This document shows, piece after piece, positions 56,171 through 62,974 of a DNA stretch of 64,000 nucleotides (the stretch's first letter is position 1; the number at the start of each line of letters is the position of its first letter). The stretch is from contig NZ_JAINVG010000019.1 of assembly GCF_020400725.1 (NCBI RefSeq), positions 37,573 to 101,572 on the forward strand, written 5' to 3'. The position numbers and the translations under genes are program-made. The notes beneath the pieces were generated by a model. The model saw nothing but the letters and a program-made list of their open reading frames with translations. It made no database searches and was not told the DNA's origin. The DNA comes from Streptomyces sp. NK15101. GTDB taxonomy: Bacteria > Actinomycetota > Actinomycetes > Streptomycetales > Streptomycetaceae.

Positions 56171-58150
56171 ATGATTTCGACCGTACTGGTCGCGAACCGG
56201 GGCGAGATCGCCTGCCGGGTCTTCCGCACCTGCCGTGAGCTGGGCATCTCCACCGTCGCCGTGTACTCCGACGCGGACGCCGGCGCCCTGCACGTCCGGG
56301 AGGCCGACGCGGCGGTACGGCTGCCGGGAGCCGCGCCGTCGGAGACGTACCTGCGCGGCGACCTCGTGGTGGCGGCGGCCCTCGCGGCGGGCGCCGACGC
56401 CGTCCACCCCGGCTACGGCTTCCTCTCCGAGAACGCCGCCTTCGCGCGGGCCGTGACCGACGCCGGCCTGGTGTGGATCGGGCCGCCGCCCGAGGCGATC
56501 GAGGCCATGGCCTCGAAGACCCGCGCGAAGCAGCTCCTGGGGATCGAGCCCTTGGGCGACGTCACCGAGGCCGACCTGCCCGTCCTGGTGAAGGCGGCGG
56601 CGGGCGGCGGCGGCCGGGGCATGCGGATCGTGCGCGAACTGGACGCGCTGGAAGGGGAGTTGCGGGCTGCGTCGGCGGAGGCGGCGAGCGCGTTCGGGGA
56701 CGGCGAGGTGTTCGTCGAGCCGTACGTGGAGAACGGCCGGCACGTCGAGGTGCAGCTCCTGGCCGACACCCACGGCACGGTCTGGACGCTCGGCACCCGC
56801 GACTGCTCCCTCCAGCGCCGGCACCAGAAGGTCATCGAGGAGGCCCCGGCGCCCGGCCTGCCCGCTCCGCTCCTCGACGAGCTGTACGAGCGGTCGGCGG
56901 CCGCCGCGAAGGCCGTCGGCTACGTCGGCGCGGGCACGGTCGAGTTCCTGGTCGCCGATGTCCCCCCAGCTCCCGGCTTCGCTCGAGCAGGGGGGACCCC
57001 CAAGGCGCACTTCCTGGAGATGAACACCCGCCTCCAGGTCGAGCACCCGGTCACCGAGGAGGTGTACGGCGTCGACCTCGTCGCGCTCCAGCTCGCCGTC
57101 GCCGAGGGCCGCGCCCTGCCGCCCGAGCCGCCGGCCCCGCGCGGCCACGCCGTCGAGGCCCGGCTCTACGCCGAGGACCCGGCGCGCGAGTGGGCCCCGC
57201 AGACGGGCGTCCTGCACCGCTTCGACGTGCCCGGGATCGTGCGCGACGGCGCCGGAGCCGCCCCGGGGATCGTGCGCGACGGCGCCGGAACCGCCCCCGG
57301 GCGCCTGCGCGTCGACACGGGGTACGTCTCCGGGGACACGGTCGGCGTCCACTACGACCCGATGCTCGCCAAGGTGATCGTCCATGCCCCGACCCGGGAG
57401 GCGGCGCTCCGGAAGCTCGCCCACGCCCTGGAGCGGGCCGTCCTCCACGGCCCCGTCACCAACCGGGACCTGCTCGTGGCGTCCCTCCGCCACCCGGAGT
57501 ACACCGACCCGGCAGCCCTCGACACCGGCTTCTACGAGCGGAACCTGCCCGCCCTGATCACGCCTCCGCCGGGCGGGGAGCACGCGGCCGTGGCCGCCGC
57601 CCTCGCCTCGGCGGCCGCCGGCGAAGGCCGCTTCGGCGGCGGCTGGCGCAACGTCCGCTCCCAGGACGAGACGAGGACGTACGGCGACCACGAGGTCCGC
57701 TACCGGCCGACCCGGGACGGCGGTTACGAGGTCGCGTCCCCGGAGGGCGTACGGGTGCTTGCGGCGGGCCCGGATGCCGTACGCCTCGAAGTGGCGGGGG
57801 TGGCCAGGACCTTCGACGTCACGGCCTACGAGGACACCGTCCACGTCGGCCGGCACCGCCTCACCGCCCGCCCCCGCTTCACCGACCCCGCCGGCCTCCG
57901 GGAGCCCGGCTCCCTGCTCGCCCCCATGCCCGGCACCGTCGTCCGGGTCGCGGACGGCCTCGTCGTCGGCGACCGGGTCACCGCCGGGCAGCCGCTCCTC
58001 TGGCTGGAGGCCATGAAGATGGAGCACCGCGTCACCGCCCCCGCCTCCGGCACGCTCACCGCGCTCCACGCCGCCCCCGGCCGCCAGGTCGAGGTCGGCG
58101 CCCTGCTCGCCGTCGTACAGACCGAAGCACAGGAGGACAAGACCGTATGA
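56171..58150 (+). CDS. Acyl-CoA carboxylase alpha subunit (biotin carboxylase + BCCP)
   Basis: A 659-aa protein. The biotin carboxylase N-domain starts VLVANRGEIACRVFRTCRELG. The ATP-grasp part contains KAAAGGGGRGMRIVRE and FLEMNTRLQVEHPVTEEVYG. The C-terminal biotinyl domain carries EAMKMEHRV with the biotin lysine at residue 616. Two oddities are seen. Residues 264-278 (VPPAPGFARAGGTPK) are an in-frame copy of the genome's dispersed repeat core, just before FLEMN. Residues about 354-376 contain a tandemly duplicated GIVRDGAG segment. Both keep the reading frame, so the protein should be functional. It pairs with the beta subunit upstream. Confidence 0.93.
   Translation: MISTVLVANRGEIACRVFRTCRELGISTVAVYSDADAGALHVREADAAVRLPGAAPSETYLRGDLVVAAALAAGADAVHPGYGFLSENAAFARAVTDAGLVWIGPPPEAIEAMASKTRAKQLLGIEPLGDVTEADLPVLVKAAAGGGGRGMRIVRELDALEGELRAASAEAASAFGDGEVFVEPYVENGRHVEVQLLADTHGTVWTLGTRDCSLQRRHQKVIEEAPAPGLPAPLLDELYERSAAAAKAVGYVGAGTVEFLVADVPPAPGFARAGGTPKAHFLEMNTRLQVEHPVTEEVYGVDLVALQLAVAEGRALPPEPPAPRGHAVEARLYAEDPAREWAPQTGVLHRFDVPGIVRDGAGAAPGIVRDGAGTAPGRLRVDTGYVSGDTVGVHYDPMLAKVIVHAPTREAALRKLAHALERAVLHGPVTNRDLLVASLRHPEYTDPAALDTGFYERNLPALITPPPGGEHAAVAAALASAAAGEGRFGGGWRNVRSQDETRTYGDHEVRYRPTRDGGYEVASPEGVRVLAAGPDAVRLEVAGVARTFDVTAYEDTVHVGRHRLTARPRFTDPAGLREPGSLLAPMPGTVVRVADGLVVGDRVTAGQPLLWLEAMKMEHRVTAPASGTLTALHAAPGRQVEVGALLAVVQTEAQEDKTV
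56960..57003 (+). repeat. Dispersed repeat core (copy E) inserted in the biotin carboxylase gene
   Basis: The sequence CCCCCCAGCTCCCGGCTTCG, continuing CTCGAGCAGGGGGGACCCCC, is the same hairpin core as in the intergenic copies A-D. It adds about 14 codons (VPPAPGFARAGGTP) between the strand EFLVAD and AHFLEMN. Only the core is present, without the flanking blocks. Confidence 0.85.
57231..57296 (+). repeat. In-frame 33-bp tandem duplication in the biotin carboxylase gene
   Basis: Two adjacent 33-bp units (57231-57263 and 57264-57296) share GGGATCGTGCGCGACGGCGC and differ at two or three positions. They encode GIVRDGAGAA and GIVRDGAGTA. They expand the loop before RLRVDTGYVSGD. Confidence 0.85.
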
Positions 58151-59280
58151 GCACCATGATCGAGACCGAAGAGCTCACCGCGCTCCGCGCCGCCGTCTCC
58201 GCGCTCGGACACCGCCACGGCCCCGGCTTCGACCGCGCCGAGCTCTGGGCCGAGGCGGGCAAGCTCGGCTACCTGGGCGTGAACCTGCCCGAGGAGTACG
58301 GCGGCGGGGGCGGCGGCATGGCCGAGCTGTCGGTCGTCCTGGAGGAGGCGGGCGCGGCCGGCGCGCCGCTGCTCATGATGGTCGTCTCGCCCGCGATCTG
58401 CGGCACGGTCATCGCCCGCTTCGGCACCGAGGAGCAGAAGCGGACCTGGCTGCCGGGGCTCGCGGACGGGTCGAAGACGATGGCCTTCGGCATCACCGAG
58501 CCCGACGCGGGCTCCAACTCGCACCGCATCACGACCACCGCCACCCGCACCGAGGACGGCTGGGTCCTGAACGGCCGGAAGGTCTTCGTGTCGGGCGTCG
58601 ACATCGCCGACGCGACGCTCGTCGTGGGCCGCACGTCCGACGCCCGCACGGGGAGCCTGAAGCCCTGCCTGTTCGTCGTCCCGCGCGACGCGCCCGGCTT
58701 CGGGCGCCGGCACATCGAGATGGAACTCGACGCGAACGAGAAGCAGTTCGAGCTGACCCTGGACGACGTCCACCTCCCCTTCGAGGCGCTCGTCGGCGAC
58801 GAGGACGCGGGCCTGCTCCAGCTCTTCGCGGGCCTCAACCCCGAGCGGATCATGACGGCCGCCTTCGCGATCGGCATGGGCCGGTACGCCCTCGCGCAGG
58901 CGGTGAAGTACGCGAAGGAGCGCCAGGTCTGGAAGGCCCCCATCGGCGCCCACCAGGCCATCGCGCACCCGCTCGCGCAGGCGCACATCGAGCTCGAACT
59001 GGCCCGGCTGATGATGGCGAAGGCGGCGCACCTGTACGACGCGGGCGACGACATGGGGGCGGGCGAGGCCGCGAACATGGCGAAGTACGCGGCGGCCGAG
59101 GCCTGTGTGAAGGCCGTGGACACCGCCGTCCACACCCTCGGCGGCAACGGCCTCACCAAGGAGTTCGGCCTCGCCCGCCTGGTCACGGCCGCCCGCGTGG
59201 CCAGGATCGCTCCCGTCAGCCGGGAGATGATCCTGAACTACGTCTCGCACCAGACGCTGGGCCTGCCCAAGTCGTACTGA
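58147..59280 (+). CDS. Acyl-CoA dehydrogenase
   Basis: A 377-aa FAD flavoenzyme. The FAD-binding stretch is MAFGITEPDAGSNSHRITTTATR near residues 113-135 and the mid-domain VLNGRKVFVSGVDIADATLVVGRT near 140-160. The catalytic region has LNPERIMTAAFAIGMGRYALAQAVKYAKERQVW near 235-265. The C-terminus has HTLGGNGLTKEFGLARLVTAARVARIAPVSREMILNY. Its closest functional relatives by motif are branched-chain or citronellyl-CoA dehydrogenases. The start overlaps the previous stop (ATGA). Its 3' end overlaps the convergent Spo0M-like gene by 43 bp. Confidence 0.93.
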   Translation: MSTMIETEELTALRAAVSALGHRHGPGFDRAELWAEAGKLGYLGVNLPEEYGGGGGGMAELSVVLEEAGAAGAPLLMMVVSPAICGTVIARFGTEEQKRTWLPGLADGSKTMAFGITEPDAGSNSHRITTTATRTEDGWVLNGRKVFVSGVDIADATLVVGRTSDARTGSLKPCLFVVPRDAPGFGRRHIEMELDANEKQFELTLDDVHLPFEALVGDEDAGLLQLFAGLNPERIMTAAFAIGMGRYALAQAVKYAKERQVWKAPIGAHQAIAHPLAQAHIELELARLMMAKAAHLYDAGDDMGAGEAANMAKYAAAEACVKAVDTAVHTLGGNGLTKEFGLARLVTAARVARIAPVSREMILNYVSHQTLGLPKSY

Positions 59281-60107
59281 GCGAGCCGGGGGTCCTCGCG
59301 CTCCTCGGGCAGGGCCGCGACCTCGTCGATCCACTGCCGGACCTTCGCCTCGAAGTCGACCCGGCCGACCTCGTGGTGGGCGGCCGTGTAGTACTCGCAC
59401 GGCGGCTTCTCGTTCCATTTCTTCTGGAAGAGGGCCGCCTTGCGGACGAAGATCTCGCAGCCCACCGCGTTGGTGTGGAAGGTGACCTCCAGGTGCTGCG
59501 GGCGGTCCGGCCGGTCCACGGCCAGCGTGTCGACGAGGCGGAAGCTCTGCCGCAGGGAGAAGTGGCGCTCGGCGCGCGGAATGTCCCCCAGTTCGTCGAT
59601 CTGGGCGCTGTCGCAGGCGTAACCCGCGGCGGCGAAGGCGTCGAGTACGGCCTCGTGCAGCGGCGTCGCGCCGACGCGGAGGGGGTCGCTGTCCGTCCGC
59701 TCCTCGATCCCGTCCGCCTCGACCTCGGTGTACGCGGCCAGCCGCACCCCGTCGAGCCGCTTCCCGCGCGCCTCGGAGACCGGGGTCTCCCACTTCAGCC
59801 GGTACTCGAGCGACACCCGCCGCTCCCGGCCCTTCTCGACGGTGAGCGAGACGGTGCCCAGGAAGAGCGAGAACACGTAGCCCGACTCCGTGTCCACCTC
59901 GGCGTTCTTGCCGAGGGCGGGCGACGCGTTGGCGACGAGCTTGACCTTCACGCGCCGCACGTTCACGTCACGGTCGGTCGCGCGCAGCACGACCTCTCCG
60001 CGCAGCAGGCCTCCCGGCTGCACCGGCTCGTCCGGTATGACGGTGTCGACCAGCAGCGGAATCCCGCCGCCGTCCCCGCCCTTGCCCCACAGTCTCTTGA
60101 ACACCAT
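59238..60107 (-). CDS. Spo0M-like sporulation protein
   Basis: A 289-aa cytoplasmic protein with an arrestin-like beta-sandwich. It starts [90 protein letters not shown] follows, with a C-terminal extension rich in aromatic and acidic residues. Spo0M of Bacillus affects sporulation and cell division. The actinobacterial homologues are poorly studied. The last 43 bp run antisense to the acyl-CoA dehydrogenase gene. Confidence 0.88.
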   Translation of the reverse strand: MVFKRLWGKGGDGGGIPLLVDTVIPDEPVQPGGLLRGEVVLRATDRDVNVRRVKVKLVANASPALGKNAEVDTESGYVFSLFLGTVSLTVEKGRERRVSLEYRLKWETPVSEARGKRLDGVRLAAYTEVEADGIEERTDSDPLRVGATPLHEAVLDAFAAAGYACDSAQIDELGDIPRAERHFSLRQSFRLVDTLAVDRPDRPQHLEVTFHTNAVGCEIFVRKAALFQKKWNEKPPCEYYTAAHHEVGRVDFEAKVRQWIDEVAALPEEREDPRLAQYDLGRPSVWCET

Positions 60108-60250
60108 GGGCGCAGGCTAACCACTGGTGCCCCCTTGGCACGGGCCAGTACCCAGGTATGACAGGGAGATTGGCTCCGGGGTGTGACGACGGGGACGCCG
60201 GCGGACCGTGAGGGTACGGGCATCCGCCGAACGAGCCGAGGAGCCCGTCG

Positions 60251-60703
60251 ATGTCTCCGTCGATGACCCCGATCCGCCGAACCGTCCACACCGCCGCCCG
60301 CGCGTTCCTGGCGCTGCCGGCCGGCCTCGCGGCGGTCGTGCTGACCCTGGCCGGGCAGCCGGGCCGGGCCGCCCGCCTGCGGGCCCGGCTCACCGGCGGC
60401 GACGGCCCGGCGGCGGCCTGGACCGGTGGCCGGGTGCTCGGCCGGACCGTGCTGGGGCTGCCGCTGGACGCGGCGGCCTTCGTCCTGGTCGGGTACGCGC
60501 TGTTCAACTCGGTCCGGAACTTCGGCTACCCGATCTGGTACCTGGACACCGACTACCACCAGGCCTGGGGCGGCCCGACGATGGCCGGGGTCTGGGCCGT
60601 CCACGCCGGCGGCTGGCTGCTGTGCCTCGCCGTCCTCCTCCGCTGGCCGGTCCGCTCGCTCGCCGCGGGCCAGCGGGCCCTGGACCGGCGCCTCGCCGCG
60701 TGA
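60251..60703 (+). CDS. Membrane protein resembling a truncated sensor domain
   Basis: A 150-aa protein with three to four hydrophobic segments (FLALPAGLAAVVLTLAG, VLGLPLDAAAFVLVGYALFNSV, VWAVHAGGWLLCLAVLL) separated by basic loops. The pattern LGLPLDAAAFVLVGYALFNSVRNFGYPIWYL resembles the putative sensor domain found at the N-terminus of many Streptomyces histidine kinases. No kinase part follows. It may be a stand-alone membrane protein or a remnant. The ATG at 60251 has GAGGAG upstream. Confidence 0.65.
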   Translation: MSPSMTPIRRTVHTAARAFLALPAGLAAVVLTLAGQPGRAARLRARLTGGDGPAAAWTGGRVLGRTVLGLPLDAAAFVLVGYALFNSVRNFGYPIWYLDTDYHQAWGGPTMAGVWAVHAGGWLLCLAVLLRWPVRSLAAGQRALDRRLAA

Positions 60704-60727
60704 CGCACTGCGAGGCGCCGGTCCGTC

Positions 60728-61282
60728 TCAGCTCACGTGCTCGTACTTCCAGCCCGTGGCGACCTTGACGCGGGCGGCGAACGTGGCGGCGCCGCCGTGC
60801 CCGGTGGCCGAGCCGGTGCCCGGGTGCACGTACAGCCGGTCGTTCGAGCGGGAGACCAGGTCGGGGCGACCGTCGCCGGTGAGACGTCGTGCCCTTGCCG
60901 GCGTACAGGTGGAGCGTGCCGGCCGGGGCGCGGGCCGGCAGGTCCTGGAATCCGTCCTTGGTCAGGTCGCCGGGGCGAGGACCTTGTTGTAGATCTGCCA
61001 GCCGTTCCCCTGCCGGACGAGCCCCGGGTCGGTGGCCGTGGGGCTCGTGGTGGAGTGCAGCCGCGGCGTGCCGTCGGAGCGGAGCGTCAGCAGGTCGGGG
61101 GCGCCGGTGCCCCACAGGTCGTCGGCGGCCAGGGGTGCCGCGACGGCCGTGGAGACCGGGCCGGCGGCCACGAGACCCATGGCGAGCGCGAAGGTCGTGC
61201 AGGCCGCCGGCCGGCGCGTGTGGTGCCGGTGGCGCGTGTGGTGCCGGTGGTGCGTGTGGTGCTGGTGGTGCGTGCGGGGCAA
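60728..61282 (-). pseudogene. Broken secreted FG-GAP repeat protein
   Basis: The TTG at 61282 (GGGAGGGAC upstream) starts a protein with the His-rich THHQHHTHHRHHTRHRHH, a signal-like helix and an FG-GAP-type beginning (DLWGTGAPDLLTLRSDGTP, NGWQIYNKVLAP). At about 60968-60976 one base is missing: the frame runs into a TGA, while the next frame continues GDLTKDGFQDLPARAPAGTLHLYAGKG. At about 60885-60892 a second change removes roughly 20 codons and shifts the frame again to LTGDGRPDLVSRSNDRLYVHPGTG...WKYEHVS-stop. Relative to the intact FG-GAP gene at 32757, the coding series is clearly disrupted. Confidence 0.75.
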
Positions 61283-61415
61283 AGTCCCTCCCGGGACGGG
61301 GGTGGACCGTGGGCGTCCGGATCCCGAGGAGGGCGGGGAGCGGAAAGAGATCCCCCCGCGTACAACCTTTGACCGGCCCGCTGGTCGTCAGCCCGAGCCA
61401 CCCCTCCAAAACCAT

Positions 61416-61454
61416 GCATGCGCGCTTGATTGTTCTTCGGGGTGCTGACAGGGT
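61416..61454 (+). promoter_or_regulatory. Promoter with TetR-type operator for operon 2 (site 2)
   Basis: GCATGCGCGCTTGATTGTT (61416-61434) matches site 1 at 17 of 19 bases. The -35 TTGATT (61426-61431) is followed after 17 bp by CAGGGT (61449-61454). The dyad arms are less perfect here (CATGC/GCTTG). It would control the ligase remnant, the enoyl-CoA hydratase and the TetR gene, giving autoregulation. Confidence 0.7.
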
Positions 61455-61460
61455 CTCCCC

Positions 61461-61556
61461 GTGAGCAAGAAGGTCCGCGCCGTGGAGTTCATCGACACCG
61501 TCCCCCGGGCAGCGTCCGGGGAAATCCTCCGAAGGGAACCGAGGGAGCGCGCATGA
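61461..61556 (+). pseudogene. C-terminal remnant of an acyl-CoA synthetase (AMP-binding ligase)
   Basis: From the GTG at 61461 a 31-codon frame encodes VSKKVRAVEFIDTVPRAAS continuing GEILRREPRERA. This is the A10 end of ANL-superfamily acyl-CoA/4-coumarate-CoA ligases (usual form VEFVDxIPRTASGKILRRELRERA). The catalytic lysine of SGKI is Glu here, and the Leu of RREL is Pro. The stop TGA overlaps the enoyl-CoA hydratase ATG (ATGA), as in an intact operon. About 500 upstream codons are missing, and the promoter -10 lies only 6 bp before the GTG. Confidence 0.8.
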
Positions 61557-62287
61557 CCATGCCCCTGATCGACGTCACCGAGGAGCGGGGCATCACCACC
61601 CTCGCCCTGAACTCCCCGGCCACCCGCAACGCCCTCTCCGCCCCGCTCGTCGCCGAACTCGCCGACGTGCTCACCGCCTGCGGCAAGGACCCGGCGGTCC
61701 GGGCGGTCGTCCTCACCCACACCGGCTCCACGTTCAGCGCGGGCGCCGACCTGAAGGCGCCGCCCAGTCCGTACGCCTTCGTGGACCTGCTCCGGCAGGT
61801 CGTCGAGCTGCCGAAACCGGTCGTCGCCCACGTCACCGCCGGCAGCCACACCCGCGCCGGCGGCCTCGGCCTGCTCGGCGCGGCCGACCTCGTCCTCGCG
61901 GGGGAGGGGGCGGACTTCGCGCTCACCGAGGTGCGGATCGGGGTCGCGCCCGCCGTCGTCTCCCTCACCCTCCTGCCGCGCCTCGAACCCCGCGCGGCCA
62001 CCCGGTACTACCTGACGGGAGAGAGGTTCGGCGTCCCCGAGGCGATCGGCATGGGCCTCGTGACCGCCGGCGACCAGGAGCTGCCCGGCATCCTCGACGC
62101 GCTGCGCGCCGCCTCCCCGCAGGGCCTGCGGGAGGCGAAACGACTGGTCACCGCTAGAGTCCTGGAGACCTTCGAACGCGACGCGGAGGACCTGGTGCGG
62201 AGATCGGCCACGCTCTTCGCCTCCGCCGAGGCGCGCGAGGGGATGACGGCCTTCCTCGAACGACGGGACCCCGCATGGCGGCTCTGA
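61553..62287 (+). CDS. Enoyl-CoA hydratase/isomerase-family protein
   Basis: A 244-aa crotonase-fold protein. Oxyanion segment 1 is FSAGADLKAPP near residue 62, and segment 2 is AGSHTRAGGLGLLGAADLVLAG near 98-120. The second catalytic glutamate is retained in LTEVRIGVAPAVVSL near 128. The position of the first catalytic glutamate (GGGxE in classical hydratases) is occupied by GGLGL, so it may have isomerase, lyase or altered hydratase activity. The ATG overlaps the ligase-remnant stop. The TetR gene overlaps its 3' end by 13 bp. Confidence 0.9.
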   Translation: MTMPLIDVTEERGITTLALNSPATRNALSAPLVAELADVLTACGKDPAVRAVVLTHTGSTFSAGADLKAPPSPYAFVDLLRQVVELPKPVVAHVTAGSHTRAGGLGLLGAADLVLAGEGADFALTEVRIGVAPAVVSLTLLPRLEPRAATRYYLTGERFGVPEAIGMGLVTAGDQELPGILDALRAASPQGLREAKRLVTARVLETFERDAEDLVRRSATLFASAEAREGMTAFLERRDPAWRL

Positions 62288-62874
62288 CCGCACCAAGACC
62301 GGACCGGAACCCCAAGCAGGACCGGAGCCGCGCCACCCGGCAGCGGCTCCTGGAGGCGGCCGTGTCCTGCCTGGCCGAACACGGCTGGGCGGGCTCCACG
62401 GTCGCCGTCGTCGCCGAACGGGCCGGCGTCTCCCGGGGCGCCGCCCAGCACCACTTCCCGACCCGCGAGGACCTCTTCACGGCCGCCGTCGAGTACGTCG
62501 CGGAGGAGCGCTCGCAGGCCCTGCGGGCGGTCCGCACGGACGACCGCGAACAGGCCGTCGCCGCCCTCGTCGGCCTCTACACCGGCCCCCTCTTCCGGGC
62601 CGCGCTCCACCTGTGGGTCGCGGCCTCCGGCGAGGAGCAGCTCCGCGAGCGGGTCACGGAGCTGGAGGCCCGCGTCGGGCGCGAGTCCCACCGCGTCGCC
62701 GTCGAGGTCCTGGGCGCCGACGAGTCCCGGCCCGGCGTCCGCGAGACCGTCCAGGGCCTCCTGGACATGGCCCGCGGCCTGGGCCTCGCCACCCTCCTGA
62801 CGGACGACCGCGCCCGCCGGGAACGCGTGGTGTCCCAGTGGGCGCGGCTGGTGAGCGAGGCACTGAGCCCTTAG
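62275..62874 (+). CDS. TetR family regulator of the acyl-CoA regulon
   Basis: A 199-aa repressor. Its HTH is RQRLLEAAVSCLAEHGWAGSTVAVVAERAGVSRGAAQHHFPTREDLFTAAVEYVAEE at residues 22-80. The effector domain contains LYTGPLFRAALHLWVAASGEEQLRERV. It is translated with the enoyl-CoA hydratase (13-bp overlap) and is the only regulator near the two matched operators at 51995 and 61416. A CoA thioester from the pathway is the expected inducer, by analogy with other catabolic TetR proteins. Confidence 0.9.
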   Translation: MAALTAPRPDRNPKQDRSRATRQRLLEAAVSCLAEHGWAGSTVAVVAERAGVSRGAAQHHFPTREDLFTAAVEYVAEERSQALRAVRTDDREQAVAALVGLYTGPLFRAALHLWVAASGEEQLRERVTELEARVGRESHRVAVEVLGADESRPGVRETVQGLLDMARGLGLATLLTDDRARRERVVSQWARLVSEALSP

Positions 62875-62974
62875 GGGCCCTCGGCCGCCCGGGGCCTCAG
62901 GGGTTCCCGGTCGCCCGGGGCCTCGGGGGCCCTCGGCCGTCCCGGACCCCAGGGCCCTCGGCCGCCCGGGATCA
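62874..62974. repeat. 26-bp tandem repeat, four units, between convergent genes
   Basis: Units start at 62874, 62900, 62926 and 62952 with the pattern GGGGCCCTCGGCCGCCCGGG then GCCTCA (unit 2 has GGGGTTCCCGGTCGCCCGGG). The last is truncated to 23 bp and contains the stop codon of the metallopeptidase gene. Being self-complementary (CCCGGGG/CCCCGG), it may also serve as terminator. Confidence 0.75.

Noticed and set aside
61087..61419. Pro/Ala/His repeat proteins in alternative frames around 61.1-61.4 kb
   Set aside because: They are other-frame readings of the tandem repeat encoding the His-rich leader and have no independent coding signal.
52080..62874. Leucine-degradation (liu) or citronellol (atu) cluster by name
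   Set aside because: The enzyme set overlaps with both, but there is no HMG-CoA lyase and no diagnostic residue that separates the substrates, so a specific pathway name would be a guess.
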